Assembly: GCA_041738295.1 (NCBI GenBank)
Contig: JBGSQC010000143.1
Coordinates: 1-6,216 of the forward strand
Origin: Zhengella sp041738295
GTDB lineage: Bacteria > Pseudomonadota > Alphaproteobacteria > Rhizobiales > Rhizobiaceae
DNA: 6,216 bases
Direction: 5' to 3'
Below are positions 1 to 4,523 of the stretch, one piece after another (positions within the stretch are counted from its first letter, which is position 1; each line of letters begins with the position of its first letter). A model generated the notes under the pieces. The model saw only the letters and a program-made list of their open reading frames with translations, did no database searches and had not been told where the DNA came from. Both the position numbers and the translations under genes were made by a program.

Positions 1-1
1 G

Positions 2-382
2 TCGATTCGCCCGCACGAGTTCTTCCAGCGCGATGGCGCCGATCTCTATTGTTCGGTCCCCGTCTCGATGACCACGGCTGCCCTTGGCGGTCAGTTTGAC
101 GTGACCACGCTTGACGGCAGCCAGGCCCGCGTCAAGGTGACCGAGGGCACCCAGCACGGCAAGCGCTTCCGCCTGAAGGGCAAGGGCATGCCGATCCTGC
201 GCCAGCCTGCGATGGGCGATCTCTACATCCAGGTCTCGGTGGAAACGCCGCAGAGCCTGTCAAAGCGCCAGCGCGAGCTTCTGCAGGAGTTTGAATCCAT
301 CTCGTCGAAAGACAACAGCCCGCAATCAGCCGGATTTTTTTCGCGCATGAAGGATTTCTTTGATTCTCTGGGCGAGAAGTGA
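2..382 (+). CDS. dnaJ: DnaJ chaperone, C-terminal part (5' end outside window)
   Basis: DnaJ is the J-domain co-chaperone that delivers unfolded clients to DnaK and stimulates its ATPase in the cytoplasm. Only the last 126 residues are present; the frame is open to the left edge, so the J domain, G/F linker and zinc fingers lie outside. What is visible is the second beta-sandwich of the C-terminal substrate-binding region: ADLYCSVPVS, then AALGGQFDVTTLDG, then the basic glycine-rich HGKRFRLKGKGMP, then GDLYIQVSVETP, then SKRQRELLQEFE. It ends with the tail GFFSRMKDFFDSLGEK, which resembles the end of full-length type I DnaJ more than CbpA-type proteins. The ATG at 68 is internal, because homology continues upstream of it. 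pmtA follows 114 bp downstream on the same strand, with no obvious intrinsic terminator between them. dnaK would be expected to the left, which cannot be seen here. Confidence 0.93.
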   Translation, partial: SIRPHEFFQRDGADLYCSVPVSMTTAALGGQFDVTTLDGSQARVKVTEGTQHGKRFRLKGKGMPILRQPAMGDLYIQVSVETPQSLSKRQRELLQEFESISSKDNSPQSAGFFSRMKDFFDSLGEK

Positions 383-447
383 CCGCTAAGATACCGGCTG
401 TCCTGATAAGATATTAGTCGTATTTGTGTGGCAGAGGGATTAGGGAT

Positions 448-463
448 TGCCGGGAGACCGGCA
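448..463 (+). other. Short GNRA-loop hairpin in the pmtA leader
   Basis: TGCCGG (448-453) pairs perfectly with CCGGCA (458-463) around a GAGA tetraloop, which fits the stable GNRA class. No T-run follows, so it is not a terminator. It sits 33 nt before the preferred pmtA start and would mask the purine stretch ahead of the alternative ATG at 467. It could stabilise the leader or modulate translation, or be chance in GC-rich DNA. Confidence 0.4.
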
Positions 464-484
464 TCCATGATGAACCCCGGCCTT

Positions 485-489
485 CGGAG
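485..489 (+). promoter_or_regulatory. Shine-Dalgarno that sets the pmtA start
   Basis: CGGAG lies 7 nt before the ATG at 497. Together with homology (rhizobial PmtA proteins begin near M-x-LLPG) it favours 497 over the earlier in-frame GTG at 428 and ATGs at 467 and 470. The only purine-rich stretch before 467 is partly buried in a hairpin at 448-463. Confidence 0.55.
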
Positions 490-496
490 CCATCCC

Positions 497-1096
497 ATGA
501 CCCTTCTGCCCGGCATCAGGAAGTTTCTGAGCAATTTTGATGACGACCTGAAGTTCTTTCGCGGCTGGATGGACAACACCAAGTCTGTCGGTTCGGTAAC
601 GCCGACCGGCAAGGTTTGCGCGCGCTCCATGGCCTCGGTTGCCGATCCCGACGCTGATCTGCCTGTTCTGGAACTGGGACCCGGCACCGGCCCCATCACG
701 CGCGCCATCCTTGAGCGCGGCGTGAAGCCGGAGAAGCTGTGGTCGATCGAATATTCGGAGGATTTCTTCGAGCACCTCAAGCAGGAAATTCCCGGCGTCA
801 ACTTCCTGAACGGCGACGCTTTTGATCTCGACAAGACCCTTGGTGAACACCGGGATCAGCAGTTCGATTGCGTGATTTCAGCAGTTCCCTTGCTCAATTT
901 TCCGATGGCCCAGCGCATTTCACTGATTGAAAACCTGCTGTTGCGCATCCCTGCCGGCAGGCCGGTGATGCAGCTCACCTATGGCCCGAAATCCCCGGTG
1001 CGGACGGGATCCGGCAATTTCTCCGTCAAGCATCACGACTTCATCCTGCGCAATGTGCCGCCGGCCAATCTCTGGATCTACCGGCGCGGCGACTGA
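497..1096 (+). CDS. pmtA: Phosphatidylethanolamine N-methyltransferase
   Basis: The enzyme transfers up to three methyl groups from S-adenosylmethionine to phosphatidylethanolamine, giving phosphatidylcholine at the inner membrane. From the ATG at 497 the product is 199 residues, the usual size of the Sinorhizobium/Agrobacterium-type soluble PmtA. The N-terminal FFRGWMDNTKSVGSVTPTG segment (about residues 20-38) is family-like. SAM motif I, VLELGPGTG, is at residues 57-65; the acidic residue after beta-2 is E85 in WSIEYS; GDAFD at 106-110 is the next SAM-site motif. Later family signatures are AVPLLNFP (129-136), PAGRPVMQLTYGP (152-164) and the C-terminal NLWIYRR. I see no membrane-spanning segment, as expected for this type. 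The start is chosen from an SD at 485-489 and homology; starts at 428, 467 or 470 would add 23, 10 or 9 residues. A candidate terminator follows at 1105-1136. Confidence 0.93.
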   Translation: MTLLPGIRKFLSNFDDDLKFFRGWMDNTKSVGSVTPTGKVCARSMASVADPDADLPVLELGPGTGPITRAILERGVKPEKLWSIEYSEDFFEHLKQEIPGVNFLNGDAFDLDKTLGEHRDQQFDCVISAVPLLNFPMAQRISLIENLLLRIPAGRPVMQLTYGPKSPVRTGSGNFSVKHHDFILRNVPPANLWIYRRGD

Positions 1097-1104
1097 GCGT
1101 TCAT

Positions 1105-1140
1105 CGCGCGGGTCTTGCCCGGTGCGGCCTCGCGCGCTTT
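1105..1140 (+). terminator. Possible terminator hairpin after pmtA
   Basis: CGCGCG at 1105-1110 pairs with CGCGCG at 1131-1136, and the stem extends through a G-U (1111/1130) and a G-C (1112/1129) pair, giving 8 bp around a 16-nt loop. It is followed by CTTTA. The long loop and short T-run make this a weak intrinsic terminator, but the position 8 bp after the pmtA stop is right for one. Confidence 0.35.
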
Positions 1141-1179
1141 ATGGGGATGGTCAAACCCTGAAACCGGAACCCTTCCCTC

Positions 1180-1767
1180 ATGTCCATCACGCCGAAAATC
1201 CTCGTCTTTGCCGGATCACTGCGGACCGGGTCGTTCAACATCCAGCTCGCCGATGCCGCCCAGAAAACACTGGCCGAAATGGGCGCGCAGGTGACGCGCG
1301 TCTCGCTGGCCGATTATCCCATGCCGCTGGTCGACCAGGATCTGGAGAAGGCGGAAGGCGTGCCCGCCAACGCCATGAAGCTCGGTCGCCTGATTGCCGC
1401 CCATGACGGTGTCTTCATCGCGACGCCGGAATACAACGCCTCCATCCCGCCGCTCACCAAGAACACCATCGACTGGATAAGCCGCATCACCTCCGACGAG
1501 GGCCGCGCCTTCCGTCCGTGGAAGGGAAAGCCGGTGGCGATCGGTGCGGCGTCTGACGGCAAGCTCGGCGGCATCCGCTGCCTCTATCATCTGCGCGCGG
1601 TGCTGATGAATATCGGCTGCCCGGTGATGACCGAGCAGGTTGGCATCTCGCAGGCGTCGAAAGCCTTTGGCGAGGACGGCATGCTGAAGGATGACATGGG
1701 AAAGCCCTTTTTGGATGCTGCCTGCAAGGCTCTGATGGAATACTGCATCGCCTTTGCCCGCCGCTGA
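1180..1767 (+). CDS. NAD(P)H-dependent FMN reductase family flavoprotein
   Basis: This is a flavodoxin-fold oxidoreductase of the FMN_red family (ChrR / YieF / azoreductase-like quinone and FMN reductases), 195 residues and cytoplasmic, with no signal sequence. Typical features are present: a first beta strand ILVFAGS, the FMN-phosphate loop GSLRTGSFN at residues 12-20 (the GSxRxxSxN pattern), the flavin-contacting TPEYNASIPP at 82-91, and a third loop AASDGKLGG at 123-131. The family uses NAD(P)H to reduce FMN, quinones, azo dyes or chromate; the physiological substrate cannot be told from sequence. The ATG at 1180 starts just before the first strand, which fits the family, although the SD is poor (GGA at 1166-1168, 11 nt away). 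It lies 83 bp after pmtA and 66 bp before pyrF on the same strand. A role tied to either neighbour is not evident. Confidence 0.88.
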   Translation: MSITPKILVFAGSLRTGSFNIQLADAAQKTLAEMGAQVTRVSLADYPMPLVDQDLEKAEGVPANAMKLGRLIAAHDGVFIATPEYNASIPPLTKNTIDWISRITSDEGRAFRPWKGKPVAIGAASDGKLGGIRCLYHLRAVLMNIGCPVMTEQVGISQASKAFGEDGMLKDDMGKPFLDAACKALMEYCIAFARR

Positions 1768-1784
1768 GCCTTGCCTGACAAGGC
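1768..1784 (+). other. Hairpin immediately after the FMN reductase stop codon
   Basis: GCCTTG (1768-1773) pairs perfectly with CAAGGC (1779-1784) around a 5-nt loop, starting on the base after the TGA stop. No T-run follows, so it is more likely a 3' end-stabilising or weak attenuating hairpin than a full intrinsic terminator. It separates the reductase from pyrF. Confidence 0.4.
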
Positions 1785-1822
1785 CGCCTATGGGTAAGAG
1801 CGTGAGACCCGTTGTGATCACC

Positions 1823-1828
1823 AGGAGG
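1823..1828 (+). promoter_or_regulatory. Consensus Shine-Dalgarno of pyrF
   Basis: AGGAGG is 5 nt before the pyrF ATG, the best ribosome site in the window. An 8-bp perfect palindrome, GTGATCAC, at 1814-1821 abuts it. This supports 1834 as the start. Confidence 0.8.
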
Positions 1829-1833
1829 CACCC

Positions 1834-2529
1834 ATGACCCTGCCCTTCAAGGAACGCCTGATCGTCGCGCTCGACGTGCCGAGCGTGCTGACGGCTGCCG
1901 GCATCGTTGAAAACCTTGGCGACAGCGTCTCCTTCTACAAAATCGGCTACCAGCTGGCCTTTGTCGGCGGTCTTGACCTTGCCCGCGAGCTGAAATCCGC
2001 AGGAAAGTCGGTTTTCCTCGACATGAAGCTGCTCGACATCGACAACACCATTGCCAAGGGCGTGGAAGGCGTGGCGCGGCTCGGCGTCGACATGCTGACG
2101 CTGCATGCCTATCCCAAGGCCATGAAGGCGGCGGTCGAGGCAGCCCGGGGAACCAATCTCTGCCTGCTGGGCGTTACTGTTTTGACCTCGATGGACGGCC
2201 ATGACCTGTCGGATGCCGGGTACCACGATGATCCGGCAACCCTGGTGCTGAAGCGCGCCCGCCAGGCGCGTGCTGCCGGCATGGGCGGCATTGTCTGTTC
2301 GGCTGCCGAGGCCGAAGCTGTGCGCGACATTGTCGGTCCCGACATGGCCGTGGTCACGCCGGGCATCCGGCCGGCGGGCGCGGATGCCGGCGACCAGAAG
2401 CGCATCGTCACGCCGCGTGAAGCCATCCTTTCCGGGGCCAGCCATCTGGTGGTCGGCCGTCCCATCATCGGCGCGGTTGACAGGAAGGCCGCCGCTCAGG
2501 CTATCCTTGCCGAAATGGCCGGGGCATGA
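1834..2529 (+). CDS. pyrF: Orotidine 5'-phosphate decarboxylase
   Basis: The enzyme catalyses the last step of de novo UMP synthesis, decarboxylating orotidine 5'-phosphate to UMP in the cytoplasm without a cofactor. The product is 231 residues, normal for bacterial type 1 PyrF TIM barrels. The active-site elements are intact: D14 in VALDVP, K36 in FYKIGY, and the D-x-K-x-x-D signature D63/K65/D68 in FLDMKLLDIDNT. The phosphate-binding end of the barrel is seen as VTPGIRP (174-180) and VVGRPI (206-211) with R209. DIDNT in place of the enterobacterial DIPNT matches what I recall of rhizobial PyrF, so it is not a defect. The start is fixed by AGGAGG at 1823-1828. The DUF1330 gene begins 28 bp after the stop and is probably in the same transcript. 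Confidence 0.97.
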   Translation: MTLPFKERLIVALDVPSVLTAAGIVENLGDSVSFYKIGYQLAFVGGLDLARELKSAGKSVFLDMKLLDIDNTIAKGVEGVARLGVDMLTLHAYPKAMKAAVEAARGTNLCLLGVTVLTSMDGHDLSDAGYHDDPATLVLKRARQARAAGMGGIVCSAAEAEAVRDIVGPDMAVVTPGIRPAGADAGDQKRIVTPREAILSGASHLVVGRPIIGAVDRKAAAQAILAEMAGA

Positions 2530-2546
2530 CGCTGTCCGGCCAAGCC

Positions 2547-2551
2547 GGAGG
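2547..2551 (+). promoter_or_regulatory. Shine-Dalgarno of the DUF1330 gene
   Basis: GGAGG lies 6 nt before the ATG at 2558. It decides the start against the longer open frame that runs back into pyrF in another register. Confidence 0.75.
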
Positions 2552-2557
2552 AAAACC

Positions 2558-2863
2558 ATGCCAGACAAGTCGGGGCCCAAGGGATACTGGATTGCCCATG
2601 TGACAGTGCGCGATGCCGAGCGCTACAAGGATTATGTCACGACCGCCAAGCCCGCTTTCGAGCGCCATGGTGCGAAGTTTCTGGCCCGCGGCGGCACCTA
2701 CGAAACCCTTGAAGGGGATGACCGTGCCCGCAATGTGGTGATCGAGTTCCCGTCGCTCCAGGCAGCCCATGATTGCTACCACAGCGCCGAGTACCAGGCG
2801 GCCAAGGCGATCCGCCAGCAGGTGGCCGATGCGCAGATGGTTATCGTCGAAGGCGCCGAATGA
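2558..2863 (+). CDS. DUF1330 family protein
   Basis: The product is a small cytoplasmic protein of 101 residues, the usual length for DUF1330, a ferredoxin-like alpha/beta fold related to dimeric alpha-beta barrels (ABM-type). Recognisable family segments are KGYWIAHVTVRD near the N terminus, YKDYVTTAKPAFERHGAKFLARGG (residues 23-46), RNVVIEFPS (58-66) and the signature DCYHSAEYQAAKAIR (72-86), ending in MVIVEG. No biochemical function is established for the family; related folds include monooxygenases and stress-response barrels, so a catalytic role is possible but unproven. The start is supported by GGAGG 6 nt upstream, and the coding sequence begins 28 bp after pyrF, so the two are likely co-transcribed. 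A role in pyrimidine metabolism does not follow from that alone. A 160-bp non-coding gap follows. Confidence 0.9.
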   Translation: MPDKSGPKGYWIAHVTVRDAERYKDYVTTAKPAFERHGAKFLARGGTYETLEGDDRARNVVIEFPSLQAAHDCYHSAEYQAAKAIRQQVADAQMVIVEGAE

Positions 2864-2878
2864 TCGCAAAGGGGGCTT

Positions 2879-2908
2879 TTGCACGATTTCCACATAAGAA
2901 AGCATACT
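2879..2908 (+). promoter_or_regulatory. Weak candidate promoter for phaZ
   Basis: TTGCAC (2879-2884) and CATACT (2903-2908) with an 18-nt spacer give a poor sigma-70-like match, placing a start near 2915 and a leader of about 110 nt. The -35 keeps only the TTG core and the -10 matches 4 of 6 positions. The 160-bp gap suggests phaZ has its own promoter, but this exact site is uncertain. Confidence 0.22.
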
Positions 2909-2921
2909 CCCTTTTGATCTA

Positions 2922-2959
2922 TTGCAGTTTTGTGAAAACACCCCCATGGTGCACTGCGA
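2922..2959 (+). promoter_or_regulatory. Dyad-rich, TGCA-containing operator-like region before phaZ
   Basis: Several symmetric elements are packed here: GTTTT-gtg-AAAAC (2927-2939), CCATGG (2944-2949), GTGCAC (2949-2954), and an outer inverted repeat GCAGT (2924-2928) / ACTGC (2953-2957). TTGCAG and TGCACTGC are of the TGCA-rich type reported for the PHB regulator PhaR (AniA) in alphaproteobacteria, which would make sense ahead of phaZ. The match to a PhaR site is inferred from memory, not tested. Confidence 0.3.
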
Positions 2960-2993
2960 TAAAAACCGGCGCAACAAGCCGGATGTTCATTCC

Positions 2994-3009
2994 TTGACGG
3001 GTTGACGGG
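2994..3009 (+). repeat. Perfect tandem repeat of TTGACGGG (2 copies)
   Basis: TTGACGGG occurs twice with no gap at 2994-3001 and 3002-3009, ending 14 nt before the phaZ ATG. Each copy contains TTGAC, like a -35 core, but no -10 fits between it and the start codon. The second copy also creates an in-frame TGA (3003-3005) that closes the phaZ frame upstream. It could be a small duplication or a binding site. Confidence 0.6.
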
Positions 3010-3023
3010 GGTTTCAGCAATCC

Positions 3024-4298
3024 ATGTTTTATCACCTCTACGAAATGAATCACGCCGCGCTGCAGCCTTTCCGGGCCGTCGCCGACGCCACCAGGCTCTT
3101 CTACTCCAATCCGCTCAATCCGATGACACGCTCGTCTTTCGGGAAGTCCATGGCGGCCTATGCCGAGCTTTTCGAGCGCATGACGCGCCGCTATGCCAAG
3201 CCCGCCTTTGAGCTTCCGGTTACCGAGGTGAAGGGCAACCTTGCCGATGTGACCGAGGAAGTGGTCTGGTCAAAGCCCTTCTGTGACCTGCTGCATTTCA
3301 AGCGCGACCTGCCTGCCGGTGTCGATGGCGGTCCCAAGCTGCTGATCGTCGCACCCATGTCGGGCCACTACGCCACGCTGCTGCGCGGCACGGTTGAAGC
3401 CATGATGCAGCATTCCGACGTCTACATCACCGATTGGGCCGATGCCCGCATGGTGCCGCCGACAGCCGGCCGCTTCGATCTGGATGATTACATCGATTAC
3501 GTGATCGAAATGCTGCACCATCTGGGCGAAGGCACCCATGTGATGGCGGTCTGCCAGCCCTCGGTTCCGGTGTTTGCCGCCGTCTCGGTGATGGAAGCGC
3601 GCAAGGATCCCTTTGCTCCAGCCTCCATGATCCTGATGGGCGGCCCGATCGATTGCACCAAGTCGCCGACCGCGGTGAACGACCTTGCCCAGCAGAAGGG
3701 CATCGGCTGGTTCCGCGACAACGTCATCATGACCGTGCCTTGGCCGCATCCGGGCTTCGGCCGCGATGTCTATCCGGGCTTCCTTCAGCTTTCCGGCTTC
3801 ATGAGCATGAACCTTGACCGGCACATCATCGCCCACAAGGAATTCTACATGCACCTCGTCAAGAATGACGGGGACAGCGCCGAGAAGCACCGCGACTTCT
3901 ACGACGAGTATCTGGCGGTCATGGATCTGACGGCGGAATTCTACCTCCAGACGGTTGAGACCGTGTTCATCGAGCATTCGATCCCGAACGGCACGATGAA
4001 GCATCGTGGCGAGCTTGTGGACCCGAAGGCCATCACGACCGTCGCGCTGCTGACCGTCGAGGGCGAGAACGACGACATCACCGGCGGCGGCCAGACTGAA
4101 GCCGCGCACGGCCTGACGCCGAACATTCCCGACAGCCGCCGCATGCACTACACCCAGCCAAAGGTTGGCCACTACGGCGTGTTCAACGGGTCCCGCTTCC
4201 GCGAGAACATTGTGCCGCGAATCGTCGATTTCATGGCGATGGCGTCAAAGCCGGCATCCAAGGCCAAGCCGGCCAAGGCAGCGACGGCTGCCAAATAG
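3024..4298 (+). CDS. phaZ: Intracellular polyhydroxybutyrate depolymerase
   Basis: PhaZ hydrolyses stored PHB granules to 3-hydroxybutyrate (or crotonyl-CoA with thiolysis in some species), releasing carbon under starvation. The 424-residue length and the start MFYHLYEMNHA are typical of intracellular PhaZ (PHB_depo_C family). There is no signal peptide, so it acts in the cytoplasm at granules. The alpha/beta-hydrolase nucleophile is the cysteine C177 in AVCQPSVPVF. Likely partners are D350 in VEGENDD and H383 in KVGHYGVF, the same order and near-identical spacing as the Cys-Asp-His triad known for Ralstonia PhaZ. The last 15 residues or so (410-424) are an Ala/Lys/Pro-rich low-complexity tail. 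The ATG at 3024 is the first start after an in-frame TGA at 3003-3005; the SD is weak (G-run 3007-3011, 12 nt away). The gene stands alone, with a 160-bp upstream gap and a strong terminator 51 bp after the stop. Confidence 0.96.
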   Translation: MFYHLYEMNHAALQPFRAVADATRLFYSNPLNPMTRSSFGKSMAAYAELFERMTRRYAKPAFELPVTEVKGNLADVTEEVVWSKPFCDLLHFKRDLPAGVDGGPKLLIVAPMSGHYATLLRGTVEAMMQHSDVYITDWADARMVPPTAGRFDLDDYIDYVIEMLHHLGEGTHVMAVCQPSVPVFAAVSVMEARKDPFAPASMILMGGPIDCTKSPTAVNDLAQQKGIGWFRDNVIMTVPWPHPGFGRDVYPGFLQLSGFMSMNLDRHIIAHKEFYMHLVKNDGDSAEKHRDFYDEYLAVMDLTAEFYLQTVETVFIEHSIPNGTMKHRGELVDPKAITTVALLTVEGENDDITGGGQTEAAHGLTPNIPDSRRMHYTQPKVGHYGVFNGSRFRENIVPRIVDFMAMASKPASKAKPAKAATAAK

Positions 4299-4349
4299 GT
4301 GGCCCACTGATGCTCTGGCGCAACAGCCAGGCGATGAACCAGCAGAAAC

Positions 4350-4384
4350 AAGGGGCTGTCCGGATGATACCGGGCGGCCCCTTT
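4350..4384 (+). terminator. Rho-independent terminator of phaZ
   Basis: A 14-bp uninterrupted stem (4350-4363 with 4370-4383) encloses the 6-nt loop ATGATA. Twelve pairs are Watson-Crick and two are G-U (4357/4376, 4359/4374). The outer pairs are AAGGGGC / GCCCCTT and the right arm runs into TTT, then GCTTGG. The long GC-rich stem 51 bp after the phaZ stop makes this the best terminator in the window; the T-run is short. Confidence 0.75.
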
Positions 4385-4413
4385 GCTTGGGCAGGCCGTT
4401 TGCCAGCCGGAAG

Positions 4414-4436
4414 GGCGAAAATCGCCTGTTGCGATT
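4414..4436 (+). other. Two mutually exclusive small hairpins upstream of the protease gene
   Basis: GGCGA (4414-4418) can pair with TCGCC (4422-4426), or AATCGC (4420-4425) can pair with GCGATT (4431-4436). The two stems share bases 4420-4426, so only one can form. The region lies upstream of the predicted promoter, so a leader-switch role is unlikely unless transcription starts earlier. Confidence 0.3.
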
Positions 4437-4458
4437 AACCCTCTTTCCCGACACTCAA

Positions 4459-4464
4459 TTGACA
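4459..4464 (+). promoter_or_regulatory. Consensus -35 element (TTGACA) for the BTLCP gene
   Basis: TTGACA is a perfect sigma-70 -35 hexamer. The -10 position 17-18 nt downstream (4482-4488) is TTAACA/TAACAC, a poor match that coincides with the CtrA-type box. A start near 4494 would give a leader of about 30 nt before the ATG at 4524, containing the SD. Confidence 0.45.
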
Positions 4465-4481
4465 CAGCAGCGCCATGGAAG

Positions 4482-4497
4482 TTAACACTTCGTTAAC
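4482..4497 (+). promoter_or_regulatory. CtrA-type binding box TTAA-N7-TTAAC
   Basis: TTAA at 4482-4485, exactly seven bases, then TTAAC at 4493-4497 reproduces the full consensus for the alphaproteobacterial cell-cycle regulator CtrA. Seen another way, it is two GTTAAC palindromes 11 bp apart. It overlaps the expected -10 and start point behind TTGACA at 4459, a geometry usually linked to repression. A further half-site, TTAACC, is at 4435-4440. Binding is inferred from sequence only. Confidence 0.6.
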
Positions 4498-4510
4498 GGA
4501 TGTTTCAGGC

Positions 4511-4514
4511 GGAG
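4511..4514 (+). promoter_or_regulatory. Shine-Dalgarno that sets the BTLCP start
   Basis: GGAG lies 9 nt before the ATG at 4524 (6 nt before a GTG at 4521). The ATG at 4500 has no SD and directly abuts the CtrA-type box, so 4524 is preferred. Confidence 0.5.
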
Positions 4515-4523
4515 CGGCGGGTG

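Noticed and set aside
223..850. Minus-strand open frames across dnaJ and pmtA
   Set aside because: They overlap verified plus-strand genes and the translations show no known domains.
1216..2580. Very long open frame (454 codons) on the minus strand
   Set aside because: It lies wholly antisense to the FMN reductase and pyrF genes, both confirmed by motifs. Its translation is rich in His, Arg and Gly with no recognisable domain. It is a mirror frame typical of GC3-rich coding DNA.
2866..2882. GCAAAG / TTTTGC hairpin right after the DUF1330 stop, as a terminator
   Set aside because: The stem is only 6 bp with a G-U pair, the T residues are inside the stem and no T-run follows. It may be a weak 3' structure, but I would not call it a terminator.
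2994..3020. TTGAC in the tandem repeat as the phaZ -35 element
   Set aside because: The -10 would fall at about 3016-3021, directly on the start codon region, with no AT-rich hexamer. It would imply an almost leaderless mRNA.
3270..4172. 300-codon minus-strand open frame
   Set aside because: It is antisense to phaZ, with composition (many His, Val, Arg, Asp) typical of a reverse-frame artefact and no family features.
4165..4485. Small plus-strand open frame across the end of phaZ and the following gap
   Set aside because: It uses a different frame from phaZ, runs through the strong terminator at 4350-4384, and has no SD or family resemblance.
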